Notes under the pieces: model-generated
Database searches by the model: none
Seen by the model: only the letters and a program-made list of their open reading frames with translations
Told to the model about the DNA's origin: nothing
Program-made: the position numbers and the translations under genes
Assembly: GCF_002980595.1 (NCBI RefSeq)
Contig: NZ_PVLQ01000015.1
Location: 1 to 64,000, forward strand
Source: Malikia granosa
GTDB lineage: Bacteria; Pseudomonadota; Gammaproteobacteria; Burkholderiales; Burkholderiaceae_C
Direction: 5' to 3'
DNA: 64,000 bases
Shown: positions 1 to 12,341 of the stretch, piece after piece
Layout: the number at the start of each line of letters is the position of its first letter
Position numbering within the stretch: position 1 is the stretch's first letter

Positions 1-16
1 ATTGTGTTAACAGGCC

Positions 17-1837
<1,821 letters not shown>

Positions 1838-1910
1838 CTAGTCTATCCGTGGGCGCTTCTGCCGCAGCAGCTTCTTGTCCGCTGCGCCACGCGGGCGCCG
1901 CCGATGCGGG

Positions 1911-1920
1911 ACAATAGCGG
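1911..1920 (+). promoter_or_regulatory. candidate -10 region for nadA
   Basis: The decamer ACAATAGCGG sits about 90 bp before the nadA start. It is identical to the decamer upstream of the DUF2322 gene at 61591 and differs by one base from that at 53001. No convincing -35 box is seen. Calling it a promoter is inference from this recurrence. Confidence 0.3.
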
Positions 1921-2010
1921 TCCAGAGCGGTCGTCGATTCCGGAGGGCGTACCGCATGCATGGCCGGCTCCCGCTGCCGGCAGCCAAAGCCCAACAGAGA
2001 GCATAGAGAG

Positions 2011-3108
2011 ATGGACAAGGTCATCGAGGTCGATTACGAGCAGCCGGCTTGCACCACGCGCCATGCCTGGGCGCGCGTGCCCGAAGAGCCGAGCCAGCAG
2101 GAGCGCGCCGCGCTCAAGGACAAGATCCGCCGCCTGCTGAAGGAAAAGAACGCGGTCCTGGTGTCGCACTACTATGTGCACCCGGACCTGCAGGACCTGG
2201 CCGAGGAGACCGGCGGCATCGTCAGCGACAGCCTGGAGATGGCGCGCTTCGGCCGCGACCACGCGGCGCAGACCCTGGTGGTGTCGGGCGTGCGCTTCAT
2301 GGGCGAGACGGCCAAGATCCTCTCGCCCGAGAAGACCATCCTGATGCCCGACCTCGACGCCAACTGCTCGCTCGACCTGGGCTGCCCGGTCGATGACTTC
2401 GCGGCCTTCTGCGACCAGCACCCGGACCGCACGGTGGTGGTCTATGCCAACACCAGCGCGGCGGTCAAGGCCAGGTCCGACTGGCTGGTGACCTCGAGCT
2501 GCGCGCTCGAGATCGTCAGCGCCTTGAAGGACAAGGGTCACAAGATCCTGTGGGCACCCGACAAGCACCTGGGCGGCTACATCCAGCGCGAGACCGGCGC
2601 CGACATGCTGATGTGGCAGGGCTCGTGCATCGTGCATGACGAGTTCAAGGCCTTCGAGCTCGAGGCGCTGATCCAGCAGCATCCGGGCGCCAAGGTACTG
2701 GTGCACCCCGAGAGCCCGGCCGAGGTGGTCGCGCTGGCCGATGCGGTCGGCTCGACCTCGGCGATCCTGAACGCCGCCAGGACCATGGACGCCAAGGAGT
2801 TCATCGTCGCGACCGACAACGGCATGATGCACAAGCTGCGCCAGCTCAACCCGGGCAAGACCTTCATCGAGGCGCCGACCGCCGGCAACAGCGCGACCTG
2901 CAAGAGCTGCGCGCACTGCCCCTGGATGGCGATGAACAGCCTGGCCGGCGTCGCGCGCGTGCTCGAGACCGGCCTCAACGAGATCCACGTCGACCCCGAG
3001 CTGATCCCGCGCGCGCGCCAGCCGATCGACCGCATGCTGGCCTTCACCGCCGCGCACAAGGCTGGCCAGGACGCCGGCGCGCTGGTGCCCAACATCGGCG
3101 CGGCATGA
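2011..3108 (+). CDS. nadA: quinolinate synthase A
   Basis: This 365-residue [4Fe-4S] enzyme condenses iminoaspartate with dihydroxyacetone phosphate to quinolinate, the second step of de novo NAD synthesis. The first-step enzyme, nadB, is at 14815. Seen: the triplicated-fold motifs [28 protein letters not shown] and [10 protein letters not shown], and the cysteines expected to hold the cluster in [20 protein letters not shown] and [12 protein letters not shown] chose the ATG reading MDKVIEVDY because a purine-rich GAGAG lies just before it; an in-frame ATG 51 bp upstream has no ribosome site. The stop overlaps the next start as ATGA, coupling it to pabBC. Confidence 0.96.
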   Translation: MDKVIEVDYEQPACTTRHAWARVPEEPSQQERAALKDKIRRLLKEKNAVLVSHYYVHPDLQDLAEETGGIVSDSLEMARFGRDHAAQTLVVSGVRFMGETAKILSPEKTILMPDLDANCSLDLGCPVDDFAAFCDQHPDRTVVVYANTSAAVKARSDWLVTSSCALEIVSALKDKGHKILWAPDKHLGGYIQRETGADMLMWQGSCIVHDEFKAFELEALIQQHPGAKVLVHPESPAEVVALADAVGSTSAILNAARTMDAKEFIVATDNGMMHKLRQLNPGKTFIEAPTAGNSATCKSCAHCPWMAMNSLAGVARVLETGLNEIHVDPELIPRARQPIDRMLAFTAAHKAGQDAGALVPNIGAA

Positions 3109-4877
3109 CGGCGGTTGCCGTCACGGCGCTGATCGACTTCGCCCAGCCGCAGGGCGCAGCGGGCGAGCGCCTGCGCTACGCCTTCGGCGCGCCGCTGCGC
3201 CTGCTGCAGGCCGACACGCTGGCCGAGGTCAAGCCGCTGCTGGAACAGGTGCAGGCCGAGGCGCTGGCCGGGCGCTGGTGCCTGGGCCATGTCGCCTACG
3301 AGGCCGCGCCGGCCTTCGACGCGGCGCTGCGCGTCCATCCGGCCACGGGGCCGCTGGCCTGGTTCGCGGTCTTCGATGCCGCGCTGCCCTGGCCGGAGGA
3401 TGAACTGCTGCCGTCCGGCGCCGCTGCAGCCGTCCAGCAGCCGGTCAAGATCCGCTGGGACAGCGGCCCCGAGCGCGCGGCCTTCACGCGCGACATCGAG
3501 GCGATCCAGGCCGCGATCGCCGCCGGCGACTGCTACCAGATCAACCACACGGCCCAGCTCGAGGGCCAGCTGCTGCAGGGCAGCCCGCTCGCGCTGTACG
3601 CGGCCTTGCGCCGGGCCCAGCCGGGCGGCTATTCGGCCTTCCTCGATACGGGGACGCGCCAGCTGCTGTCGGTCTCGCCCGAGCTGTTCTTCGACTGGGA
3701 CGGCTCGAAGTTGCTGGTGCGCCCGATGAAGGGCACGGCCGTGCGCGGCGCCACGCCCGAGCAGGACCAGGCCCATGCCGACGCCTTGCTCAGCTCCGCC
3801 AAGGAGCGGGCCGAGAACGTCATGATCGTCGACCTGATCCGCAACGACCTGTCGCGCATCGCGTTGCCGCATTCGGTCAAGGTGCCGCGCCTGTTCCACC
3901 GCGAGGCGTTGCCGACCATCTGGCAGATGACCTCGGACGTGACGGCCGACAGCCGGCCCGGCACCACCCTGGCCGATGTCTTCGGCGCGCTGTTTCCCTG
4001 CGGCTCGATCACGGGCGCGCCCAAGGTGCAGGCCATGCGGCTGATCCATGAGCTCGAGCCGGTGCCGCGCGGCGCCTATTGCGGCGCCATCGGCGTGCTG
4101 CGACCGGGTGGCCACGCGACCTTCAACGTCGCGATCCGCACCGTGACGGCGCAGGGCCAGCGCTTAAGCTGCGGCATCGGCAGCGGCATCACCTCGGGTG
4201 CCACCGCCGAGGGCGAATGGCAGGAATGGCGCCACAAGCTCGCCTTCCTCGATCGGGCCAGCGAGCCGTTCGAGCTGCTCGAGACGCTGGCGCTGGCCGA
4301 CGGCCAGCTGCGCCATCGGTCCGAGCACCTGGCGCGGCTGCAGCGCGCCGCCGACCATTTCGGCTATCCGCTCGACCAGGCGGCCTTGCTGGCCCAGCTG
4401 CAAGCGCTGGTGGCGGCCCATCCGCAAGGGCTGTGGCGGGTGCGCCTGCTGCTCGACGCGCAGGGCAGGGCCCAGGTCCAGGCCTTCGCGATGGAGGCCA
4501 GCCCGGCCCAGGTCACGCTGGCGCTGGCGCCGCAGCCCTTCGAGGCCGCACAGGGCGAGTTCGTGCGCTACAAGACCACGCGCCGCGCGCACTACGACGC
4601 GGCTGCGCCGACGCAGCCGGGGGTGTTCGATGCCATCCTGTGGAACTCGCGCGGCGAGCTGACCGAGTGCACGCGCGGCAATCTCGCGCTGCAGATCGAC
4701 GGCCAATGGCTGACGCCAGCGCTGTCCTGTGGCCTGCTCGACGGCGTCGGGCGCGAGACCGCGCTGCGCGAGGGCCGGCTGCAGGAGGCCGTGCTGCGGG
4801 TCGAGGACCTGCAGCGCGCGACCGGCCTGGCCTTCCTCAACAGCCTGCGCGGCTGGATTCCGGCCCGGCTGGCCTGA
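3105..4877 (+). CDS. pabBC: aminodeoxychorismate synthase I / aminodeoxychorismate lyase fusion
   Basis: This 590-residue fusion catalyses two steps of 4-aminobenzoate synthesis for folate. Residues ~1-375 are a chorismate-binding PabB domain, shown by [10 protein letters not shown], the lysine-bearing MKGTAVRG motif that separates aminodeoxychorismate synthases from anthranilate synthases, and CGSITGAPK. Residues ~385-590 are a PLP-dependent PabC lyase, with the likely Schiff-base lysine in VRYKTTRR and the phosphate-binding segment ELTECTRGN. The glutamine amidotransferase partner (PabA) is not in the window. It is coupled to nadA by an ATGA overlap. Its stop abuts the convergent panD stop with no spacer. 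Confidence 0.95.
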   Translation: MTAVAVTALIDFAQPQGAAGERLRYAFGAPLRLLQADTLAEVKPLLEQVQAEALAGRWCLGHVAYEAAPAFDAALRVHPATGPLAWFAVFDAALPWPEDELLPSGAAAAVQQPVKIRWDSGPERAAFTRDIEAIQAAIAAGDCYQINHTAQLEGQLLQGSPLALYAALRRAQPGGYSAFLDTGTRQLLSVSPELFFDWDGSKLLVRPMKGTAVRGATPEQDQAHADALLSSAKERAENVMIVDLIRNDLSRIALPHSVKVPRLFHREALPTIWQMTSDVTADSRPGTTLADVFGALFPCGSITGAPKVQAMRLIHELEPVPRGAYCGAIGVLRPGGHATFNVAIRTVTAQGQRLSCGIGSGITSGATAEGEWQEWRHKLAFLDRASEPFELLETLALADGQLRHRSEHLARLQRAADHFGYPLDQAALLAQLQALVAAHPQGLWRVRLLLDAQGRAQVQAFAMEASPAQVTLALAPQPFEAAQGEFVRYKTTRRAHYDAAAPTQPGVFDAILWNSRGELTECTRGNLALQIDGQWLTPALSCGLLDGVGRETALREGRLQEAVLRVEDLQRATGLAFLNSLRGWIPARLA

Positions 4878-5258
4878 TCACATCTGCTGCACCGCGACCT
4901 TGTCGCGCAGCTCGACCTGCTGGTTCTGGTCGTTGACGAACACCAGCTTGGGCTTGTGGCTGGCGATCTGGTCCTCGTGCACCTGGGCGAAGGCCGCGAT
5001 GATCAGCAGGTCGCCGACGGCGGCGCGGCGCGCCGCCGAGCCGTTGACCGAGATCATGCCGGTGCCGCGCTGGCCCTTGATCGCATAGGTCACGAAACGC
5101 TCGCCGTTGTCGACGTTCCAGATATGGATCTGCTCGTTCTCGACAATGCCGGAAGCATCGAGCAGGTCCTCGTCGATCGCGCAGGAGCCTTCGTAGTGCA
5201 GTTCGGCATGCGTGGTCTTGACGCGGTGGATCTTGGATTTGAGCAGGGTACGGAACAT
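4878..5258 (-). CDS. panD: aspartate 1-decarboxylase precursor
   Basis: This 126-residue pyruvoyl enzyme decarboxylates aspartate to beta-alanine, the second substrate of PanC. The self-cleavage site is present at Gly24-Ser25 in YEGSC, so maturation should give a short beta chain and an alpha chain with an N-terminal pyruvoyl group from Ser25. The start MFRTLLKSK is the standard family N-terminus; a longer open frame continues upstream but lacks family similarity. It lies downstream of thiC on the same strand with a hairpin between them, and ends back to back with pabBC. Confidence 0.97.
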   Translation of the reverse strand: MFRTLLKSKIHRVKTTHAELHYEGSCAIDEDLLDASGIVENEQIHIWNVDNGERFVTYAIKGQRGTGMISVNGSAARRAAVGDLLIIAAFAQVHEDQIASHKPKLVFVNDQNQQVELRDKVAVQQM

Positions 5259-5300
5259 GGTGGTCTCTGGCAAATGGAGCGCTATTTTGACAGAAGCGCA

Positions 5301-5328
5301 GAAACGGACCGCCTTGACGGTCCGTTTC
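5301..5328 (-). terminator. hairpin between thiC and panD
   Basis: A perfect 10-bp inverted repeat, GAAACGGACC and GGTCCGTTTC, is separated by 8 bases and begins 22 bases after the thiC stop. It looks like a terminator or attenuator that limits read-through into panD. The T-run after the stem is poor, so efficiency is uncertain. Confidence 0.55.
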
Positions 5329-5349
5329 CTTGCAAAAGCCTGACGCGGA

Positions 5350-7353
<2,004 letters not shown>

Positions 7354-7377
7354 TCATCCGAGACCAAGGGGTAAGAC

Positions 7378-7463
7378 AGCTCTTCTTCCGCCGGTATGAA
7401 CCGGATCAAGTTCGCGGGTTTGGCGCTGGCCATCTCAGCCCGCAATATGCGGACACCCCGGAG
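7378..7463 (-). promoter_or_regulatory. TPP riboswitch (THI element)
   Basis: Read on the minus strand, the thiC leader carries the conserved THI-box blocks in order: CCGGGGTGTCC, then GGCTGAGATG, then ACCCGCGAACTTGATC, then CGGTTCATACCGGCGG. These match the pyrimidine-sensing (CUGAGA) and pyrophosphate-sensing arms of the TPP aptamer. It ends about 110 bases before the thiC start. Binding of thiamine pyrophosphate should lower thiC expression. Confidence 0.95.
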
Positions 7464-7611
7464 CAGTTGCCATTGTAAGCATTTGCCCACCACTGCGGGG
7501 GACGGCTGCCTGGCTGCTGCTCTGGAAGATGGGGGATTCGCTGCCAGCGGTCCAGAATCTCCCAACGGCCCCGACAATCGCGAGTCAACATTGCAACAGG
7601 AGTATCCCGCG

Positions 7612-7995
7612 ATGAAATGGTCCTACCTCTGCCTGCTGGTCGCGGGCCTGCTGCCGGTGGTCTGCGCTGGCATCGCCAAGGCCGGCCTCAAGGGCTACGA
7701 CAACCACAACCCGCGTGCCTGGCTGGCCCAGGTCACGGGATTCCGGGCGCGCGCCAATGCCGCCCAGGCCAACAGTTTCGAGGCCTTCCCGTTCTTTGCC
7801 TCGGGCGTGCTGCTGGCGCTGCATGCCGGCGTCGACCCAGTGCGGGTGGACGCGCTGGCGATTGCCTTCGTGCTGGCCCGCCTGGGCTATATCGCCTGCT
7901 ATCTGGCCGACAAGGCCACGCTGCGTTCGCTGGTCTGGACGGTGGGCATGGGCTGCGTGGTGGCGCTGCATGTGGGCGCGTTGCTGGTGGGGTGA
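7612..7995 (+). CDS. MAPEG family inner-membrane protein
   Basis: This 127-residue protein has about four hydrophobic segments. It carries the MAPEG pattern RANAAQANSFEAFPFFASG in the first half, where the family has its conserved RAxxAxxNxxE motif. Bacterial MAPEG proteins of this size are usually of unknown substrate; glutathione transferase-type activity is known only for some members. The start is the ATG after an AGGAG at about 10 bases. A longer open frame upstream runs through the divergent thiC riboswitch and is rejected. It is monocistronic, convergent with the thioesterase gene. Confidence 0.8.
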   Translation: MKWSYLCLLVAGLLPVVCAGIAKAGLKGYDNHNPRAWLAQVTGFRARANAAQANSFEAFPFFASGVLLALHAGVDPVRVDALAIAFVLARLGYIACYLADKATLRSLVWTVGMGCVVALHVGALLVG

Positions 7996-8031
7996 GGGGG
8001 CGGACCCCTGGCCCTACACCAGCCCCCGGTT

Positions 8032-8484
8032 CTAGCGTGCCGGGACCAGCATGATTTTGCAGACCGTCACGGCGGTCGCGATTTCCTTGCCGTCCTGCAG
8101 CAGCGTGCCCATGACATGGCAGACCTCGCGCCCGCGCCGCAGCAGGCGGGCTTCCCCCGTCAGCTGGCCGGCCATGGCCGGGCGCAGGAAGGACACGTTC
8201 AGGTTCAGCGTGGCCACGCCCTGTCCGGCGCCCAGGGTGGCGTCGACCAGGCTGGCCGTCAGGTCGTCCAGCATCGCGCTGAGCATGCCGCCCTGGACCT
8301 GGCCCGCCGGATTCAGGAAGTCGGCCCCGGCCTGATAGGTCGAGGTCAGCGTGCCGGCTGCCGCATCCACGCCCTGCAGGCGGCTGTCCAGCAGATCCAG
8401 CACCGGCGCCCTGGCCGCTTCGCCGCGCAACATGCGGCTCAGATAGCCGCTGGCGTCAGCGGTGGCGAAAGGTCCCGTGCTCAT
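8032..8484 (-). CDS. PaaI-type hotdog-fold thioesterase
   Basis: This 150-residue protein is a hotdog thioesterase. The core motif NPAGQVQGGMLSAMLDDL (about residues 59-76) corresponds to the family segment HGG...ALAD, with V-Q-G-G in place of the usual H-G-G. Family members hydrolyse aryl- or acyl-CoA esters. It is the last gene of the five-gene minus-strand catabolic operon, and its ATG overlaps the stop of the FAH gene by four bases (ATGA). Its context suggests clearing of CoA thioesters during aromatic degradation; the substrate is unknown. Confidence 0.8.
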   Translation of the reverse strand: MSTGPFATADASGYLSRMLRGEAARAPVLDLLDSRLQGVDAAAGTLTSTYQAGADFLNPAGQVQGGMLSAMLDDLTASLVDATLGAGQGVATLNLNVSFLRPAMAGQLTGEARLLRRGREVCHVMGTLLQDGKEIATAVTVCKIMLVPAR

Positions 8485-9332
8485 GCGTCGTCGCGGATGC
8501 CGTTGCGCAGCGTGCCGATGGCATCGACCACGATCTCGCAGATGTCGCCGGGCTTCATGAAGATCTGCGGGCTGCGCTTGTTGCCCACGCCGCCCGGGGT
8601 GCCGGTGACGATCACGTCGCCGGGCGATAGCGGGGTGAAGCTGGAGATGTAGGCGATCTGGCGCGGGATGCTGTGGATCATCTTGTCGGTGGTGGTGTCC
8701 TGCAGCACCTGGCCGTTCAGGATGGTCTGCATGTGCATGACCTGGCCGGGGGCGATCTCGTCGCTGCTGACCAGCCAGGGGCCGAAGCCGCCGGTCCTGT
8801 AGAAGTTCTTGCCTGGCGTCCACTGCGAGGTGGCAACCTGCCAGTCGCGCACCGAGCCGTCGTTGTAGCAGCTGTAGCCGGCAATGTGGTCCCAGGCGTC
8901 CTCTTCCTGGATGCGGCGGCCGCCCTTGCCGATCACGATCGCGATCTCGGCCTCGTAGTCGAGGCGGTGCGATTCGGCCGGGCGCAGGATGTCCTGGCCA
9001 TGCGCCACCTGCGACTCGGGCAGGCGCAGGAAGATCGCGGGCGCCTCGGTCACCTTGTGGCCGGTCTCCTGCACATGCTCGCCGTAGTTCAGGCCGATGC
9101 AGAAGATCTGGCCCGGGTTCGGGATCACGGGCAGCAGCTCGAGCTGCGAGAACTTGAGCGTGGGCTGGTGGGTCTTAGCCGCTTCGGCCGCAGCGCCCAG
9201 CAGGTCCTTGGCGATCAGGGTCTTGAGGTCAGGCGCCTGGGTGCCGAGGATGGGAGTCAGGTCGAGCACCTCGTCGCCGTCGACGATGCCGTAGGAGGGG
9301 ACGCCCTGGTTCAGGAAGCTGATGAGTTTCAT
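8481..9332 (-). CDS. fumarylacetoacetate hydrolase (FAH) family protein
   Basis: This 283-residue protein has an FAH catalytic domain from about residue 75 to the end: IFCIGLNYGEHVQE, the metal-binding RLDYEAEIAIVIGK, and TGTPGGVGNKRSPQIF near the C-terminus. FAH-family enzymes hydrolyse or isomerise beta-diketo acids formed after aromatic ring cleavage, for example fumarylpyruvate or carboxymethyl-hydroxymuconate. The 70-residue N-terminal segment is typical of this subgroup. Its position downstream of a hydroxylase and a VOC enzyme suggests it processes the ring-fission product. The exact reaction cannot be assigned. Confidence 0.85.
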   Translation of the reverse strand: MKLISFLNQGVPSYGIVDGDEVLDLTPILGTQAPDLKTLIAKDLLGAAAEAAKTHQPTLKFSQLELLPVIPNPGQIFCIGLNYGEHVQETGHKVTEAPAIFLRLPESQVAHGQDILRPAESHRLDYEAEIAIVIGKGGRRIQEEDAWDHIAGYSCYNDGSVRDWQVATSQWTPGKNFYRTGGFGPWLVSSDEIAPGQVMHMQTILNGQVLQDTTTDKMIHSIPRQIAYISSFTPLSPGDVIVTGTPGGVGNKRSPQIFMKPGDICEIVVDAIGTLRNGIRDDA

Positions 9333-9362
9333 GGTCTGGTTTTCAAGTGGAGAAGGAAAGGG

Positions 9363-10115
9363 TCAGCGCAGCCGGGCGGCGATTTCCTGCGCGGCGCGCT
9401 GGATCAGCGGGGTGAGCTTGTCGAGGTCGATCACCGCCATGCGCTGCACCGTGGTCACGAGCGAGAGGGCGCCGATCACGCTGCCGTCGGCGTCGTGCAG
9501 CGGCACCGCCAGGGCGGCGAGCTGGGGCTCGAGTTCACCGTTCGAGAAGTAGCGGCCGTCCTTGCGGATCTGGCTGTAGTAGCGCCGAAACGTGGGCCAG
9601 TCGGTCGGCAGTCCCGCGGCGGCCACTTCGTCCCGATGGCTGTCGAGCAGCCGGTGCAGCTGGGGCGTGGGCAGGCCGGCCAGGATCACCTTGGCGGCCC
9701 CGCCCAGGAACAGCGGCCGTGGCCGGCCCCGGCCGTAGCTCAGGTCCGCCGGCATGCTGCCGTACTCGCGGTGGGTGTCGAGCAGCTGGTCGCCGTACAG
9801 GCTGGAGACCACGCAATCGAAGCCGGTCTGCTTCACCAGCTCGCGCATGAAGGGAATGCCGCGCTGCAGCACCGGATCGGCCTGGCGGATGTAGTGGTCC
9901 AGCACGACGATGCGCGGCCCCAGCGTGAACTGCGCGTCCGGCCCGCGCCGCAGCAGGCCCGCGTCGCCGAGCGTCTTCACGTAGCGGTAGCTGGTCGGCA
10001 GGGACACGCCCAGCGCCTCGCTGATGTCCTCGGCGCTCCAGTGCAGGCGCTGGTCGGAGAACAGGTCGAGCACGCTGAGCATGCGCGCGAGGCTGGAGTC
10101 GGCTTTGTCGGTCAT
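9363..10115 (-). CDS. IclR family transcriptional regulator
   Basis: This 250-residue regulator has an N-terminal winged helix-turn-helix (about residues 8-70, with the helix pair around SAEDISEALGVSLPTSYRYVKTL) and a C-terminal GAF-like effector-binding domain. IclR proteins usually control nearby catabolic genes in response to an aromatic acid or its metabolite. It is embedded in the operon, 17 bases after the hydroxylase gene and 30 bases before the FAH gene, so it is probably self-controlled. The palindromes at 12211-12287 are its likely targets, an inference from position. Confidence 0.88.
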   Translation of the reverse strand: MTDKADSSLARMLSVLDLFSDQRLHWSAEDISEALGVSLPTSYRYVKTLGDAGLLRRGPDAQFTLGPRIVVLDHYIRQADPVLQRGIPFMRELVKQTGFDCVVSSLYGDQLLDTHREYGSMPADLSYGRGRPRPLFLGGAAKVILAGLPTPQLHRLLDSHRDEVAAAGLPTDWPTFRRYYSQIRKDGRYFSNGELEPQLAALAVPLHDADGSVIGALSLVTTVQRMAVIDLDKLTPLIQRAAQEIAARLR

Positions 10116-10132
10116 GGGTGGTCAGGAAAACA

Positions 10133-11638
10133 TCAGTGGACGAGAGCTGCCGCAGCGGGCAGACAGGCACTGATGCTATCGAGCTCGCTGCTCGAGCGGG
10201 CCACCCCCATCAGGTAGCGGTCCGGGCGCAGCATCACGGCGCGCACGCCATGCTGCTCGAGCCAGGCCTGCAGTTCCGGGTCTCTGGCCGGCAGCCGGAC
10301 CAGGCCCTGGGCCTGCCAGCGCGCCTCGGTGTCCTCGCTCACACCCGACAGCACCGACTCGTCGCCGATGACCGCGAAGTTCAGTCCCAGCGCGGCATCG
10401 AGCCGGCGGCCATCGGCCAGCAAGGGCTGCGGGAACACCTGCGCCACCGGTGCCTGCTCGCCCTGCCAGATGCCGGGGCCCAGGCGCGGGGCCGGGAACT
10501 GAAAGATCTCGGGCTGGCCGGCCTTGAAGCGGGCATCGCGCTCGCGCGCGGCCTGCGGGTCGGTGGTCTGGATGATGTCGCCGAGCTTGACCGCCAGCTC
10601 GATGAAGGCGTGCACATGCGGCGAGCGTTCGCTCTCGTAGCTGTCGAGCAGTGCCGGGTCGGCGCGGCCGCGCAGCACGGCATCGAGCTTCCAGGCCAGG
10701 TTCGAGGCATCCCGGATGGCCGCGCACATGCCCTGACCCAGGAAGGGCGGGGTCTGGTGCGCGGCATCGCCGGCCAGCAGCAGGCGACCCTGGCGCCAGT
10801 CCTCGGCGATGAGCGAGCGGAAGGTGTAGATCACGGCGCGCTCGATGTCGGCCTGCTCGGGCGTGACCCACTTGGCCACCAGCCGCCACAGCGTGTCGGG
10901 CTGGACCAACTGCTCGGGGTCGTCGCCCGGCATCAGCATGATTTCCCAGCGGCGACGCTTGCCCGTGACGTTGCAGTAGGTCATGGGGCGGGCCGGGTCG
11001 CAGTGCTGCACCGTGTGGTCGGGCAGGCTGGGCACCTCGGTCTTGAGCTGGACGTCGAACACCAGCCAGGACTGTTGCAGTCCCAGGTCCTTCATGGTCG
11101 AACCCATCACCTTGCGCACCATCGAGCGGGCGCCGTCGCAGCCGACGACATAGCGCGCCCGCACCGCCTGGGACTGCCCGGCTTGCAGGTCGGTCACCTG
11201 CAGGGTGGCGACGTCGGCACCGTCCTCGATCGCCGTGACCTCGTGGCGGGTGCGCACCTGTACCCGGGGGTAGCGGCGCAGGCCGTCGCGCAGCACGGCT
11301 TCGAGTTCGGGCTGGTGGAAATAGTGGTTGTTGGCGCAGCCGTGCGGGCCGCGCGCGCTGGTGCCGGCGCGGATCAGCAGGGTTTCGCCGGCGGCATTGT
11401 TGAAATGCATGCCCTTGAGCCCCGGGCGCGAGATGGCCTCGACCTCGGAGCGCAGGCCGGCGGTCTCGAACACGCGCATGACTTCGCCGTCGAAGTGGAT
11501 GGCGCGCGGTAGCGGATAGATGCCGGCCTCGCGCTCGAGCACCAGTACCGACAGACCGTACTGGCCCAGCAGGTTGGCCAGCGTCGCACCCGCCGGGCCA
11601 TAGCCGATGATGGCCACGTCGTAAACCGTGTTGTTCAT
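10133..11638 (-). CDS. FAD-dependent aromatic monooxygenase (MhpA/PobA-like)
   Basis: This 501-residue class A flavoprotein hydroxylase has the FAD Rossmann motif IIGYGPAGATLANLLG at its N-terminus, a DGARSMVRK segment (the DG motif), and the second FAD motif LLAGDAAHQTPPFLGQG near residue 290. This family uses NAD(P)H and O2 to hydroxylate phenolic substrates; overall it resembles 3-(3-hydroxyphenyl)propionate hydroxylase. The start is the ATG reading MNNTVYDVAI; its first four bases overlap the stop of the VOC gene (ATGA), so the two are coupled. Role inferred: ring hydroxylation before cleavage by the VOC enzyme. Confidence 0.87.
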   Translation of the reverse strand: MNNTVYDVAIIGYGPAGATLANLLGQYGLSVLVLEREAGIYPLPRAIHFDGEVMRVFETAGLRSEVEAISRPGLKGMHFNNAAGETLLIRAGTSARGPHGCANNHYFHQPELEAVLRDGLRRYPRVQVRTRHEVTAIEDGADVATLQVTDLQAGQSQAVRARYVVGCDGARSMVRKVMGSTMKDLGLQQSWLVFDVQLKTEVPSLPDHTVQHCDPARPMTYCNVTGKRRRWEIMLMPGDDPEQLVQPDTLWRLVAKWVTPEQADIERAVIYTFRSLIAEDWRQGRLLLAGDAAHQTPPFLGQGMCAAIRDASNLAWKLDAVLRGRADPALLDSYESERSPHVHAFIELAVKLGDIIQTTDPQAARERDARFKAGQPEIFQFPAPRLGPGIWQGEQAPVAQVFPQPLLADGRRLDAALGLNFAVIGDESVLSGVSEDTEARWQAQGLVRLPARDPELQAWLEQHGVRAVMLRPDRYLMGVARSSSELDSISACLPAAAALVH

Positions 11639-12195
11639 GCCTGGTATCCCATGAGTTGCTCCATCTCGGCCTGCCACTGGGCGCGGCTGCGGAACTTGGG
11701 CCGGCTGCGTGCCAGCGCTTCGGCGGCGGCCAGCACGGCTTCGTCGCTCTGGGACAGGTCGATCGGCTCGCGCAGCGGCTGCTCACAGTACCAGGGCATG
11801 TCCAGGAACACCTCCAGCCGATTGCCTTCCGGATCGCGGAAGTAGATCGACACCGCGTTGCCATGGGTGGCGCTGACGAGTTCGCTCACGTCCGGCTCGG
11901 CTGACACGCGGCGCTGCACTTCGCGCAGCGTGGCCAGGTCAGGCACGCGCAGCGAGATCTGGTTGATCACGCTGAATGACAGGTCAGCCGGGCGGCCGCT
12001 GGCCAGCACGATCTGGTGGTGCTCGGACGGGTCGCGGCTCAGGAACACCAGCTGCACCGGACCCAGGTCGCCGCGATCGGTCTCGAAGAAGCACAGCACT
12101 TCCTTGTAGAAGCGCGCCATGCGTTCCAGATCCTGCACATAGAAGCCCATGTGGCTGAACACCAGCGACTGGCGCTGACTGAAGGGACGGGTCAC
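11635..12195 (-). CDS. VOC-superfamily enzyme, extradiol dioxygenase-like
   Basis: This 186-residue single-module vicinal-oxygen-chelate protein is the first gene of the minus-strand operon. It resembles the catalytic half of type I extradiol (BphC-like) dioxygenases: SHMGFYVQDLERMARFY with H15, then EHHQIVL with H60, and GNRLEVF with E128. The position that normally supplies the second metal histidine reads INQISLRV, with Q79. The C-terminal ~50 residues are a helical extension beyond the VOC fold. The start is GTG, six bases after AGGAG. Likely role is ring cleavage of the hydroxylase product; a non-redox VOC activity is possible given Q79. Confidence 0.75.
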   Translation of the reverse strand: MTRPFSQRQSLVFSHMGFYVQDLERMARFYKEVLCFFETDRGDLGPVQLVFLSRDPSEHHQIVLASGRPADLSFSVINQISLRVPDLATLREVQRRVSAEPDVSELVSATHGNAVSIYFRDPEGNRLEVFLDMPWYCEQPLREPIDLSQSDEAVLAAAEALARSRPKFRSRAQWQAEMEQLMGYQA

Positions 12196-12210
12196 TGCTA
12201 TCTCCTCTTA

Positions 12211-12287
12211 AGAATTTGAGAAATTCTATGATTTAAAAATCATAAAAAACTAGTGGATTATCCTAATATGAGAAAAAACAGTTTTTT
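12211..12287. promoter_or_regulatory. divergent control region with three inverted repeats
   Basis: The 146-bp gap between the two catabolic operons is strikingly AT-rich for this genome. It carries three perfect palindromes: AGAATTT-GAG-AAATTCT (12211-12227), ATGATTT-AA-AAATCAT (12228-12243) and AAAAAAC-A-GTTTTTT (12273-12287). The first two are directly adjacent. A TAATAT hexamer lies at 12264-12269 on the plus strand. These are candidate operators for the IclR protein encoded in the operon, but I could not define promoters with confidence. Confidence 0.55.
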
Positions 12288-12341
12288 AGAGAATGTGACC
12301 TGACCGCTAGCCACTACCCAACCGATACAGGAGACTTCTGC

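Noticed and set aside
7396-7611. Upstream extension of the MAPEG frame
   Set aside because: It would translate across the antisense of the TPP riboswitch, and the internal ATG at 7612 has its own AGGAG and starts a normal-length family member.
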